From positions 2,790,001-2,854,000 of the forward strand of contig OZ176054.1 of the NCBI GenBank assembly GCA_964247055.1: a stretch of DNA of 64,000 bases. Reading direction: 5' to 3'. Source of the stretch: Paragordius varius. Its lineage: Eukaryota; Nematomorpha. The notes below the pieces were generated by a model. That model was not told the origin of the DNA. It saw only the letters and a list, made by a program, of their open reading frames with translations, and did not search any database. This document shows positions 41,801 through 54,900 of the stretch, one piece after another. The stretch's first letter is position 1. Each line of letters opens with the position of its first letter. The position numbers and the translations under genes are program-made.

Positions 41801-44800
41801 AAGGTGTCTAAGAAAAAATCTAATTTATAGAAAAAATCTAATTTATTTCAAAAATATATCAAAGCATAAAAAAATTATATGGATTCCTATCTGTTCATGA
41901 CCTAATTAATTAAAATAATACTTTGCCTATTTGATCAATCTTAATTTTTTGAAATAATTATTTTATAATGGTGTTTGGATAGTTAATAGGGGGTTTTTAC
42001 ATAACCACAAACTAGTAAGTTTTTGAGAAGGCTTGCTTAACTTTAAACGATTATTACCTAAAAATTAGGGTTTTAGTGAATTATCGAAAAAAACATGGGT
42101 ATCATCATAAGCTAATTGATTTATATAATGCTCGATTCGAATTGGAGTATCTAAACACTCCAGACTTAATTTAAGTTAAATTTTTAACAAAATACTGAAG
42201 GAAATGGTCCCAATTTAAAATGCTTCTATCCTAAAAAAAATTATATAAATAAGCCAAAATATCTAAATAAAATTTCGTTTTTGGAAAAAAGCATGTAAAA
42301 CAACTTCGACACCATTTTTATTTTACAAAATTTTTTGCAAAATATAGTCTTTGTGCAATTTTAAAGATAAAATTAAATCTAATTTTTTGTTTAAATTACA
42401 TCTAACATATAGAAATAGAAAAAGTAGTTTATTTTTTATTATTTCTCAATTTTACCATTGCACACATGTCACAAAATCAGTAATATCAAGTATTTTTGAA
42501 TTTCTATATATTTCGGTTTATTATTGTTATATAAATGCAAAATTTTGCCATAGTTTCAAAGTTCCATATTTTTTAACAATTTAATTTTTAATAGGCCTGG
42601 GGTATCCAACTACCCCAATTTGAATTGAAGGACTAATAAGATGAATGTTTTGTATACAAGTGCTAATACAGGGTATTTTAGATAAAAAAAATTCTCATAA
42701 AAATTTGTATTTACTTCATCCGATGCTTCAAGGGTTTGAAATTGGGAAAATATGGCTTCCAATGGTTGTCGACAAACATTTGCTAGTACATTGAGTCGAC
42801 CTCTATAAAATTATAAATAATTATATTCATATTAAGTATATATATATTCCATGCCTAAATATAATAATCTTTTGTCAAAACAAGGCAACACTTAAAAAAA
42901 TAACAAAATTGGGTGGAGTGAATAAAAAAAAGGAAACACTCTTTCCTTAGCTTTTTTAAAAGATTCCTTAATTTGGAGTGAATAAAAAGCTAAGGAAACC
43001 CTAAAAAAATTAACATTAGATTTTTAAGGAAACACTTGTTTTTAAGTGAATAAATATATTAAAGGAAACCCTACATATTTTTTAGGATGCTAAATACCAT
43101 CCTTAAATATTTATAAATTTTATAACAATCGATAGTAGAGGATCAAACAAGGCAATTAGAGCTAATACGGTTTTGATATTAGATTCGATAAGTTTAAATT
43201 TCAATTTTCAAAGTTATTTTTATATATTTTAGATTTTTCTAGTATATTTGGAATACAATGTAGTAAATGTTTGCTCAACGATCTTAGATAAGAAACAAAT
43301 AAACATATAAAATATGCATGAGAATCAATTATCTATAAAACTAATTCTATGATTTAATAATCAAACAATAAACTTTATGACAAAATACTTTTCCCTGATT
43401 TCGATTAAAGAAGAGGAAGTTCTGAGGCGAAAAAATAAGAATTTTTTTAAGATTTGCCGCAGATCCCGGGAATCAAATTACTATTAAGCTAGTTTTTGGG
43501 GTAAACATTTTAACAAATCTCATTTCTTTTTGTATGCAGGCCTCAAAAATTTAAAGTCAATCAGTTTTTTATGTGATTCTTGTCAAATGAAAATTTGTAT
43601 AAAAACTATTATTTTATCATAAAAAAAATGTATAAATAAACTTTAATCTATTTATTATTTAATATCATAAAATGTGATTTAGATTGTCATAATAATTGAA
43701 AAATTCTTCCGATTCTGTGCGATCTTTAGAATTTAGAAAAATTTTCTCCGATTTCGTGCGATCTTTTATGACAACGTTTCCTGTATTATTTAATATATTT
43801 TTTTGATTGAAGTTTTCATATCTATCGCTATATCTGATCAATCTCATAATAATTTTTTGTTTGTCAACAAATCATTTTGTAGATTTTTATAAGCTTCTTT
43901 TTTTGAAATTACAATATACGGTACCATAGATTTGTTTAAAACTATGGGATATCTAAAATATTAAATATTATACTTTGCAAGAAGAAGTCTTAATTTTTCT
44001 TTAGGTACATTTATATCGGTTTTAGGCATGGTTTAAGGAAACTCGAGAGTTAATCAGATGTGTTTTTTATGTGAATTATAAGGAAACCCTTTCTTTGAAA
44101 AAGTGAGCATAGGAAACACTTAAAGGGTTTCCTTTTTTTTATTCACTCCACCCATTGTTTATAATTTTATATTTGGATAAAAATGATAAAAACTTTTATA
44201 ACAACCAAACTAAAGTGGGTGGAATAAAATGATCAAAAACAATCAACATTTAATTTTTAGACCAAAAACTTTAAAAAATAATTTACGGGGTTAAAAAATT
44301 ATTAAAGGTATAATAACAGTAATAAGAATGTATAAAAAATAAATGTTGAGGGATAATATTAATCATTAAGTTGAATTGTATGGGGATTATATCATACAAT
44401 AAAGCGATCTAAATATATTTTCCTGCTTAAAAAAACTAACCAAAATTTTATTTTACCTGTGAGGCATTCCAATAACAATATTTTCCACACCTAGTGAAGT
44501 GGATGTATCAATAATTTGTTTCATCCCAGGAATTAGGACTTCACACCCCTCTAACCCGAAACGCTTTTCAGACGGATATTTTTTCTCCAAAAATTCTTCA
44601 AAACTAAATAAATCATCAAAAAATAAAAATCTCATATAATTTCGAGGTTAGAACCGTATAGAGTTAATTATTTAAGGCTCCGGGGTTACATATAAATTTT
44701 TTAAAAGAACGGTAAGACAAAACCACATTTGCGTTTTTTTTTGCACAAAAGATTAATTTTTATGGCTTTATTGAAACAAATACTCTAATTTCGGTTATTT

Positions 44801-47800
44801 TTAAAAAAAATTGGTTATCCAAAATACAATGTGTATTAAGTCATATATATAACATATAAACAGTCACAAATTTGTAGGTTACTTTTCTCCATGAATTCAA
44901 AATAAAATATACCAATAACCTAACAAAATTTAAAACAATTTGTAAAACCCACAGCATTTCTTATATAAAAATTTTCCTTTTTTCAAAAAAAAACTCAAAT
45001 ATACCCAGTAGATCGAGTTAATCGCTTGAGTATTAATCGTTTCTCGTCCGAACCAATGTTCATCACGTGGGGCGTTTCAAATTTTTGTCTAATCCAATCA
45101 CATTGTTCAATGTTATTGATAAACATGTATTCAAGTCCAATATGTTGACAATATACTTCCTATACAGAAATAAATATTATTTACGAAAAAAATAATTTTT
45201 TTAATTTTAGATCCATTCTCCAACCCTTTTTGTTGTAAATTATTTTCATGTTTCCTAAAAACATTTCAAAATTGAATTCGTAAAAAATAAAATATTATCG
45301 CAAAGCTTAAATACATATTTGTAATTAAGTTGATTAATTTCAAACAAAAATTGTTCTTAAGCGAAATAGGTAAATTTGATCTAAAAGTATTTATTCAATT
45401 TTGAATCTAAATAAATGTATAGAATTTCATTCTATTCAATAAAAAGTGTAATTAAAAAATTATTTATATAGGCAAATTCAAACATCAAGACGTTTTATAA
45501 TATCCTTCATGGACATTGAGCGCTTTTCACCCCCAATGCATGTTGAGTAAGGCAAAACATAAACTTTATCCATTGAGATTGAATCTAAACATAAATATAA
45601 AAAACTAGTAGTTAAATTATTTAATAAGATTCATAAAATTATATTACTATTTTAAAATATAAATTTCAGTTTCTCTTTCCCAAATCTAAAAAGGACTTAG
45701 AAATAAATAGGAAATTAAAAACATGGTTTATTTTTAAATTGCAGCTCTTAAACTTTTCTATTTTGACTTCCTATAAATTTATATATTTTGCCTAATTTAT
45801 TTAAAACACTTTGCTTTTAAAATTCTTTTCTACTAACTAGATTCAAAAACCAAACCTATATTATAATTGCGTAAAATGATTTCGGCCGGATTTAGTTTAT
45901 GATAGGAAGCACTGTTGATTTCCAACGGATCCAATTTTGCCATAAAATGCCCTCTAATCTATATCGTACACAAACAAAAACAATTCAAAATTTAAAATTA
46001 ATATAATTAGAAAAAAAACATTTAATAAGAGACTTATTTTAAATCAATTTTAAAATTTTGTAAGTTGAGCCTTTTTTATCAATATATAAAAGATCATTTG
46101 CGACTTTAATTAAACCTGTGAATAAAAATGATAATTTTAATAATTTTTGCCTAACCAATAAGAATTATATTTAAACCTATTAGAAAGAGCTTCTTTAGAA
46201 AAATAAGTGCTGAATCTTTTATCATATAATAATCATACATCATCCACACCATTGCAGAGTTAATTGTTATAATAAAACAACAAAATTTATTCCAATAAAA
46301 AAATTTAATGTATGCGATTGGGTCAGTTTTGATCATTTAATGTTATATAAAAAATATTTTCAGGCGCATTTTATACCAACCAATAATAATTATTTTTACT
46401 TTATAATTTAAAATTTAGTTTATATTTTAATTTTATTTTTTACGTTTGACAAAGATTACTTGTAGTAATCGAAATATTATAATAAATTTATATAATTTTT
46501 GCTGAATTATTCCATATATAATATTTAAATAATAATTTAAGCATTGTCAACTTTTTTGCCTAAAATATCTTGTGCGGTCCCCTGTTTCTAAAAAATGGTT
46601 ACGAATGAATGTAAACCAAATTGTATGCACCTTATAATCTTAAAATCAATTTATCTATAAAAAATTAACCAGTATATATATATAATCAATATATTTATAT
46701 AAATTACTCTAAGCGTTTTATACAAAAAAATAAATAACTTATGCGGCCATCATATTAGTTTAAGGGCTTATAATTTTTAGCCTTATAAACACAAGGTTAT
46801 ACTACCAAATAAAAAAGTAAAAATGAAAAAAAGGCAAATAAACTACTATATATATAATGGCTAAAAATCAACATTATAAAATAAACACATGACACACCTC
46901 CCCTATATATATATATATATGTAATGCAATAAAAAGACAAAAAAAATGTTGACAAAAATATGATTAATATTTAAATTACATTTTAAGTTAAAATATTTAT
47001 ACACAGGTATTAAAAAATTTGACAATTGAAAAAGACAAAAAATAAAAAAAATGACATGTCTTTAGGCTAATGCAATGGTAAAAAAACCATACTTTATAAT
47101 TGAGATTAGTTTAAAACACTGCAAGCTCAAATAAAATAGTGGTTGAGCAAAAATAAAACTAGGAAAGCAATTATGCTGATGCAATACATTTAGTTTCCTT
47201 TGTTTCAAAAAGTTTTATAAAATATATTTTAATGAATTATAAAAAAATTACTTGATAAGATCTTATAATGGCTTGCACATTGAGATGTTCATCAATTATG
47301 CTCAAAATCTCTTTATCCTTTAACAGGGGCGCACGTTTTAAATCTACACAATAAATTAAATTATTTAGACGCTAAAATATTAGACTGTATATTAATATTG
47401 TAATTAAATAGAAATAATATATTTAAATATATTCCACCCCTATCATGGAAAAAGATTATATATGTATAATGCAACCAATTTAATTTTTATTCTGATAAAT
47501 AAATTAATATCAATAGAAAATGTATCAATCACACAGATTAAAAGCCAATTTTTTTATCGATAATTTTATGTTAAAGAACGATAAAATTTTAACCGATGTT
47601 TATAATATTCTATTATACAGCATAATTGATGGAAACGTTTAAAACCAAAAATTAGATAATAATAATAATAATAAGCAGTTAAGGCAAATGTGTGAAGTAT
47701 GAATCAAATTATAATTAAAAAATAATTTCCAAATATATTCCAAATTTGATGGATAAAACAGAAGTTTAAAATATATGTTAGAAATAAAAGTTAAATATTC

Positions 47801-48275
47801 GTAATAAGTTACCTCCATTTTCGATGAGCGGTGATATTTGGACTCGAGGTTTAAGCATTGCGGCTTCGTGAGCTGCCGAAGATGCTTGAAGGTTTGGAGG
47901 TGTTGAATATGCTTGACTCCCAGTTAAACCATTGGCTTTGTTGGTAAAAAAGGCATCCCACGACTAATATTTGTAAAATGTAAATATTATATATTTTACA
48001 ATATATGAATTAAGGAACCGTAAAATTACCTTATGAACGCTTTTACGATCTTTTTGCCAGGAATGATACATTTCCTCAACATAAACACTAGATGTGCCAT
48101 TAAGGAATGGTTCGGAATGTGGTGAAGGTTCTGGCTGGGCCGATGATTTATGCCTAATAGGTAATGAAGGTGGTACAGTGCTTGTACTCAAACATTGGTA
48201 AAAATCTTTATAAATATTTCTGTATTTGCATTGTTTATAGAGTATCTTTGGCGATACACGAAGAAAACAATCCAT
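32876..48275 (-). CDS. OGDH: 2-oxoglutarate dehydrogenase E1 component, mitochondrial
   Basis: The thiamine-diphosphate E1 of the 2-oxoglutarate dehydrogenase complex decarboxylates 2-oxoglutarate in the TCA cycle (mitochondrial matrix). Twenty-four exons join in phase on the minus strand: 48275-48030, 47963-47813, 47343-47252, 45958-45856, 45584-45484, 45159-45005, 44603-44457, 42802-42715, 41782-41674, 41258-41188, 41003-40875, 39998-39819, 38519-38367, 37890-37788, 37471-37352, 36488-36338, 35961-35834, 35594-35454, 35128-35019, 34773-34648, 34382-34310, 34209-34046, 33664-33510, 32987-32876. The product is about 1035 aa (human 1023). A basic head fits a transit peptide, then SWDAFF (from 83), GMPHRGRLN (330-336), the cofactor motif [10 protein letters not shown] (428-437), [11 protein letters not shown] (462-472), SHRHHVLHD (700-708), WEAQFGDF (759-766) and a terminal [10 protein letters not shown]. 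All key blocks look intact. The introns carry several transposable elements. Confidence 0.97.
36780..36965 (+). repeat. Fragment of the minisatellite-ended MITE family, copy C
   Basis: The interior (GGCATAGTTTATTATTTTTTCC, given here only in part) and the right end with AAGGGTGAATGG and GGTGTAAATGGTA match copies A and B. The left end is not recognisable, so the copy is partial or decayed. It lies in an OGDH intron. Confidence 0.55.
38556..38952 (+). mobile_element. MITE with minisatellite termini, copy B
   Basis: The left end is ACCATTTACAGTTCAAATTC, followed by about six tandem units of CAATTCAAATTCACCCTTGAA. The right end carries three to four inverted units (GGTGAATTTGAATTGTTCAAG) and closes AAATGGTATAT. 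The interior matches copy A in reverse orientation. It lies in the OGDH intron between exons 39998-39819 and 38519-38367. Confidence 0.8.
42130..42662 (+). mobile_element. TTAA-type MITE, family 1, in an OGDH intron
   Basis: The left end reads CTCGATTCGAATTGGAGTAT and the right ends ...ATACAAGTG, next to CTAA. The interior follows the copy at 1175-1750, including the AACTACTTCGAC-type and CATCTAACAT blocks. The flanking TTAA motifs have mutated, which suggests an old insertion. Confidence 0.75.
42911..44153 (-). mobile_element. 1.24-kb TIR DNA transposon of unknown superfamily
   Basis: The terminal inverted repeats are GGGTGGAGTGAATAAAAAAA and its complement (27 bp matched through AAGGAAAC). 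ATT on both sides is a possible 3-bp target duplication. Near the left end the motif GTGAATAAA...AAGGAAAC recurs at about 42976 and 43035, as subterminal transposase-binding repeats often do. Minus-strand frames inside (44029-43665) are described separately. I do not recognise the superfamily. Confidence 0.8.
43665..44029 (-). pseudogene. Unrecognised reading frames within the 1.24-kb transposon
   Basis: From an ATG at 44029 the frame reads [19 protein letters not shown] and then meets a stop inside a 21-nt GT...AG segment (43973-43953). Removing that segment keeps the frame open through [20 protein letters not shown] to 43844. A second frame (43847-43665) follows directly, shifted by one base at an A-run: [19 protein letters not shown], then two similar blocks DRTKSEKIF and DRTESEEFF. 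It could be a decayed transposon protein or a captured host fragment; no domain is recognisable. Total length is about 120 residues. Confidence 0.4.
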
Positions 48276-48434
48276 GTTAACAAATTACAAAGTTACAAAA
48301 AATAATCTGGTTGAAACCGACACATCAAACTAAAATATAATAGTTGCATTCTACAATATGTGCTCAGATGATAGAAAAAAAATTTAATTTTCAAACTTAA
48401 AAACGTGTAGTACATCCCTTAGTAATAAATTTAA

Positions 48435-49557
48435 CACTTGGATACAACACATTCATTTCAGTCCTTCGATGGGGTAGTTAAATACCCCAGGCCTGTAAAA
48501 AATTAAATTCTTTAAAAAATATGGGGAATCGGAACCATGGCAAAATTTTGCACTTATAGAATATTAATAAACCGAAATATGTAAAAAAAATTATTCAAAA
48601 ATACTTGATATTACTTATTTTAAGCTAAAACCGAAAGCTAAAAAATTAGTCAACGTGACATGTGGCCAATGGTAAAGTTAAAAATTAATACAATATAAAC
48701 CGCTTTTTCTATTTCTCTCAATGTTAGTTAAATAAAAAATTAGCTTTAATTTTACCCTTAACACTTGGATACAACACATTCATTTTAGTTCGATTCAAAT
48801 TGAGGTAGTTAAACACACCAGGCCTGTTTAAAATTAAATTCTTTAAAAAATATGGAAGGAATCGTAACCATGGCAAAATTTTGCACCTATATAACATAAA
48901 TAAACCGAAATATATAAAAAAATTTGTTCAAAAATACTTAATATTACTTATTTTAACCTGAAAAAAGGTGAAAATTTAGTCAACGTGACATGTGGGCACT
49001 GGTAAAATTGAAAAATAATACGAATAAACCGCTTTTTTATTTCTACCAATGTTAGATGTAAAATAATAAATTAGCTTTAATTTTACCCTTAAAAATAAAT
49101 TAAGACGATATTTTGCAACAATTTTGTAAAATAAAAATGGCGTCAATGTAGTTTGTCATGGAATTTTTTTTCAAAACAAAATTTTATTTAGATATTTTGG
49201 CATATTTATATAATTTTTATTAGGATAGAAATTATTGGGACCGTTTCCTTCAGTAGTTTAAAAATCCTAACTAAAATTTAGTCTGGGGTTTTAGATACCC
49301 CAATTTGAATCGAAGTGTTAAATTAAATATAGACGATTCTTTTCAAAAATTTTGTAAAATAAAAATGGTGTCAAAGTAGTTTGACATGGAACTTTTTTAT
49401 TCAAAACAAAATTTTATTTAGATATTTTGCCATATTTATATAATTTTTATTAGGATAGAAGCATAAATTTAAATGGGACTGTTTCCTACAGTGGTTTTTT
49501 GAAATCCTAACTCAAATTTAGTCTGGGGTATTTAGATAGCCCAGTTTAACTCGAAGT
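48435..49557 (-). mobile_element. TTAA MITE, family 1, split by a nested copy
   Basis: The outer copy starts CACTTGGATACAACACATTC after TTAA and runs to 48757. It is interrupted at an internal TTAA by 48762-49317 and resumes at 49322, ending near CTCGAAGTTTTAT. Reading across the interruption restores the order seen in uninterrupted copies (TTTACCCTTAA then the AGACGAT block). Confidence 0.88.
48762..49317 (-). mobile_element. TTAA MITE, family 1, nested full-length copy
   Basis: A 556-bp complete element with TTAA at 48758-48761 and 49318-49321. The ends are CACTTGGATACAACACATTC and, reversed, CACTTCGATTCAAATTGGGG. The younger copy sits inside an older one of the same family. Confidence 0.9.
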
Positions 49558-49988
49558 TTTATTTAGATCATTAGCTCAGACTATCTATAAACTATTTTAG
49601 GGAATTTATGCTCTTATCACTATTGCACCAAATAAAAGAGTTTTGAGTATTACAATACCCTTTAGATTTTCTGAGAGCAGTTTCATATAATTAATTGTTA
49701 ATTATCAATGTTAACAAAATGCTATGACCTTTATTTTAAATATTTAAAACAGAGAAAAGGTCAAAAAATGTACGTCTCAGACTTTTAACAGCCAAAAATT
49801 TGAATTTATAAATATATCGCTAAACTGGCAAGATTAATGTTTTTCTATATATATAAAACTTAAATACTTTATTATCTTTTCACTTTTTTTCCTTTATCTT
49901 TAAGCGTAGTATATCACATGGCTAAATTTTGTAAATAAACGACAGTTTTGAAAGTTATTTTAGTTAAAATTCAATTATGCAACATCGA

Positions 49989-50512
49989 ACTCTTCGATTC
50001 GAATTGGGATATCTAAATACCCGGGCAATATTTAGGTAAAAAACTAGTGAAAGAGACGGTTCCAGTTTAAATTAATGCTTCTATCTTAATAAAAATCATA
50101 TAAATAAGTTAAAATATCTAAATAAAATTTAATTGGAAAAAAAGTTCCGTATCAAACTACTAGACGTCAGTTTTAAATTACACCATTTTTGCAAAATTTC
50201 ATGTTTATTTCATTGTAACCCTAAAATTAAGTTTAATCTTTTTTTAATATTATACGGTGATAGACAGGAAAAAGTCGTTTTGTATTATTAATTTTAGCTA
50301 ATGAACTGTCATGTTGACCAAATTTTTTACCTTAGGGTAATGCCATTAAATAAGTAATATCAAGAATTTTTAAATAAATTTTTTCTTATAATTTGGTTTA
50401 TGAAGTTAAATAAGTGCAAACCTTGTCCATGGATTCAATATACAAATATTTTGAAATTTTTAAGCCTGTGGTATCTAACAAGCCCAATTCCAATTGAAAA
50501 ACTCAAATGAAT
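49989..50512 (+). mobile_element. TTAA MITE, family 1, diverged copy
   Basis: The left end is CTTCGATTCGAATTGGGATA, then AATACCCGGG; the right side has CAATTCCAATTG. The order of interior blocks matches the family (GTTCCAGTTTAAATT, AAACTACTAGACG, TGTCATGTTGACC). The termini are worn. Confidence 0.75.
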
Positions 50513-50815
50513 GTAAAAGGCGGCTAAAAGTTGTTTGCAATTTTAATTTTTTTAAAAAAATGTAATGTGCTTAAAAGGCTAAAAAAATATATTTTAAGGC
50601 TTTATAGCTATTAGATCTTAATTTCAAATCGCTCAGGGATGTATAACTACTAAAAAAGTATATGGAGTGTTTTCCTTATTTACATTTTCTAACCATAATA
50701 CACATTTGTTTGCCTGTTGCAATAGCGATTTAAAGAAATTTATGGAAAAAAATGACTGCAAAAAAGTTTGAGATGAAGATTTTTTTAATTTTTTTTTCTA
50801 AAAAAAATTTTTTAT

Positions 50816-51269
50816 ATTCAAATTGGGGTATCTAAATACTCCAGACATAATTAATGTTATTTTAAAAAACTGAAGGAGGTCCCAATTTAAATTTATGCTT
50901 CCATAAAAATTATATAAATAGCCAAAATTGTTTTAAAAAAATTTCATGTCAAACTACTTCGATGCCATTTTTATTTTACAACATTTTTGAAAATATTTGT
51001 CCTCATTTAATTTTAAGGGTAAAATTAAAGCTAATTTTATATTAAAGTTACATCTAACATTGATAGAAATGGAAATAGCGGTTTATTTTGTATTATTTTT
51101 CAATTTTACCATTGCACACATGTATATATTTCGGTTTATTAATGTTATGTAAGTGCAAGATTTTGCCATGGTTTCGATTACTTTTTAATGTATTTGATTT
51201 AAAACAGGTCTGGGGTATCCAACTACCCCAAGAATCGAAAGACTAAAATGAGTGTGTTGTATCCAAGTG
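50816..51269 (+). mobile_element. TTAA MITE, family 1
   Basis: From ATTCAAATTGGGGTATCTAA to GTTGTATCCAAGTG, followed by TTAA (51270-51273). The extreme left terminus is missing, and there are small internal deletions. Confidence 0.8.
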
Positions 51270-51309
51270 TTAAAGGGCTCAAGAAAGCATATTTTTAATT
51301 TAGGCTTAA

Positions 51310-51380
51310 CACTTTTATAAGATATTCATTTCAGGCATTTCGATACAATTGGGGTCGTTGGATACCGCAGGGATGTACAA
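51310..51380 (-). mobile_element. End fragment of a family-1 TTAA MITE
   Basis: TTAA is followed by CACTTTTATAAGATATTCAT and a GGGGTCGTTGGATACCGCAG hairpin block. It matches only the long-terminus end of the family. Confidence 0.6.
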
Positions 51381-51624
51381 ATATTTAATAATATTTACAA
51401 AAGAAAATTAATTTAAGTTTTTAATGTTAATTGAGATTTTGTAAACACGCATTATGTTCAAATTTCGCGGCCGGACAGTCAATGGAGACTCCTGCCCAAA
51501 TAATTTTCATGAAATTTATAATGGCTATCAGGCAACCAAAGTTGTATATCAAAAATTATTTGTTCTATATGATTTCTAAAGCAATAGTATACTTTAGTTT
51601 ATACGTATAAATTATACTTTAACC

Positions 51625-51920
51625 ATATACTATTCTAAACTAGTTCGATGCCATTTTTTTACAACATTTTTGCAAAATATCGTGTTTATTCAATTTTAAA
51701 GCTAAATTAAAGCTCATATTATATTTGAATCGCATCTAACATTGATAGAAACAAAAAAGTGGTAAATTTTGTTTTATGTATTAATTTAGCTAACGCACAT
51801 ATGTCATGTTGACTTATACCTTTGGTTTCTACCTTAAAATAAGTAATATCAAATATTTTTGAATGATTTTTTTATATTTTATTACCAAATCGCCGTTTCA
51901 ATACATTCCATATTTTTTGA
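51625..51920 (+). mobile_element. Interior fragment of a family-1 TTAA MITE
   Basis: It contains the conserved interior order: AACTAGTTCGATGCC, AAAATATCGTGTTTATTC, CATCTAACATTGATAG, TGTCATGTTGAC, AAGTAATATCAAATATTT. Neither terminus is present. Confidence 0.7.
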
Positions 51921-54900
51921 TTAATTTTGAAAATCAGGAAATTTATATAATCATTGATTGCTCGATAAAGGGATTATTTTTGACCGTTAAATACTTATAT
52001 ATACCACATTTTAGTATTTAATTAAATCTAAGCTACTATCGGTTTTTAAGGTAAATTTATACATATATTAATAAAATGCGGTCGGCAGGAGTTGAATATA
52101 CGGCCCTCAAAGATATTTGTTGAAATTTCTGGTTTAGGTTATGAATACTATCAATACTGTTTTTACGGTTTTATTTTCATAATTTTAATTTTCAATGTAT
52201 TGGATGAGGAGTAGGCGTATCGATTTAAGAATATGCTGTAAATGTCTGTCACAAATTTTAATAATATTATATTGAGTTTCAAAGTATCTTTGCTAATTTT
52301 ATAAAAACCAAACAACTTTATTTTTACATAGATCTCTCTCCCAGACGGGTAAATATAAAATAATGATTTGGATTATTTACTTTTTACCCATTTTGTTTAA
52401 AAAGTATCTTTAAAGTTTTAAACTCTTTGAAAAGTTATTAAAGAGCATTTATTACTACTATACTCAATGTAAAAATTATTTGTTCGGCATAAATGATTGC
52501 TAATTTTAAGTGGAAATATCTAGGACTCTCATATTAGTACTTCTGTTATGGGAAAAAGTATTATTATTATATGTATTTTTGGCCAAAAGGAATGCTACTT
52601 GTACATGTTTCTCGGTTTAGCAGAATTAACAAGTATTCAAGCCATTGTTCTCTAGAAATGTACTGTCTGAATTTATAAAAAAATAGCTTTCCGACTTTAA
52701 ATTCAATCGATAGGTACCATCATTCCTACAAATTTAGTGTTGAAATTGGTTTAAAATGTCAAAATTTCTATAAACAATTAATAAGTCTTTATAAGAGACA
52801 TGTCCAACACAAATCGTAAAGCTAAAATAAAATCTAAATAAAATTTTATTAAAAAATATTATTTTACAGTTAATGATGCAAATTATATAATTTTACGTAG
52901 ATATTTTTCAAAATTATAAAATAGATGTTGGATATATTTGTTTTTTTTTTCGAATTTTTTGAGAGCAATAAAAAATTTTTGGAGGGCCGCTCATTAAACA
53001 TCCTTTACCATTATTTATTAATAAGTAAATATATGTTTGATAGTTTTTGCCTGGTTATTTAAACAGATGATCATAACATCTACTGTACTTAAATATCAAT
53101 CCCACTAAATAGCGTTAACTTAGAAAAAATATAAAATTTTAGTAATTAGATATTATCATTTAATAAAATTAACATTCATGAACATTAAGATAACATGAAG
53201 CAAAATTAAGCATTATAATCGATCCTACATTGTATTATATATTTTTAACACCTATATAACAGGTTAAATAAAAGGTAACATAAAAAATGTTATCATTACA
53301 ATTCGATAAATGATAGTGAATGTTAGGATAATCCCTTAATGATTCATATAGCGATATCAGCGATATAATTGAGGATAATCTTTAAAATTAAAGGAAATTT
53401 TGTGAAAACTTATTATTCTTAACTTTTAATATTTTTTACGTTTTTTATATAGAAAAAGCTTGAATTGCCATCTTCCTAACTGGTGAAGGAAAATGAAAGA
53501 GTTTCAATTAATATTTTATATGATGAATATGATGATATTATAAAGTGATAGAATAAATAATATTGTAATTACAAAAGGAAATATCTCACTCAATTTTATT
53601 GAAAAACATGAAATTACATATATAAGCAAATCAAAGCAAGCGTAGCGTAGGCAATAAACACCTAAGGGTGTATTAGTTTAGTTTTTATATTTTTATAATA
53701 ATTATAACCGAATCTGATAGTTTGATATAATCAATTTTCTATGCATTTGTCAATTTCAAGTATTAAACCATAAAATTTTTATTTTCAATATCCATCCAGC
53801 TTTTAAAAAATTTTAAAATTCATAAATTCTAACCTCCTTTCATGTAAGTACATTTTTTTAGTAATTCTATAAATTTCAAGTAGCTAAATATAAATATGGC
53901 TTTGGAGATTAGAATTAAGATATTAATCATTTATGTTAAACTCTTTTACTAATTTTCTGGGTATTTCGCTTAATAATATAAAATCATTATTTAAAAAACC
54001 AGCTCTTAAGACCAAAAATCAATAATTATTTCATGATGTGGAACGTTAATGGACACACAATTAGAAGCCTTATATATATTTTGTTTATAAAAATTTTATT
54101 ACATATTTTACCATTTTTTAACAAAAATATAATATATAATTTTTTTATATTTTTTAACAACGGCTTTGTATTAATTAACTAAACGCACCTAAACTAACAT
54201 TTGAATGAAGTTATATAATATTTTAGATTTCAAATCGATAAATAGCGAATTATTTCTTAATCTCATTTTTTATTAACATGTTAATATTAACATAATATTG
54301 ATTTTTTAGACATTTTAGCCAGTCGTCTCATATAATTTTTATTTTTTTTATGATAAAAAACATTTTTATATCTGATTCTACAGACATTTTGACGGGTAAT
54401 TTTTATTTTACACCTTTTTGTTGCTTATTTATATGGATAATATACAAAATTGATTTTCAAAAACATGTAAGCCGAAATTTTATGTTTTTTATGATTTAAT
54501 ATCTCAAAGAAAAATATAACCTGCCGAAAATACTTAATTTTTTATGCGAAAAAATATTTTTGAGTTAGAAAAATCGAAAAAATATTGGTAATTATAAAAT
54601 TTAAATTATATTACAATGAAAATTTAAGAGATAGCCTGAGAATACAAAACACTAAAAAATACAATGACGTGTATGCCTTTATATAAAACTCCTATTGGCA
54701 AAAATAAAATATGCATTTTAGTACTCTTTAAATGACTAATATAGCACAGATTTTCAAACAAAGACACATGCATTTTGATAAATAGTAAAATTTTTAGACA
54801 ACTACTAATATATTATGTGTATAATTATATTTTCTTTAAAATTTTAATTTTGTATCTTTATTTGTTTAATTTTTAGATGACAATCCATAAAAAATATGTA

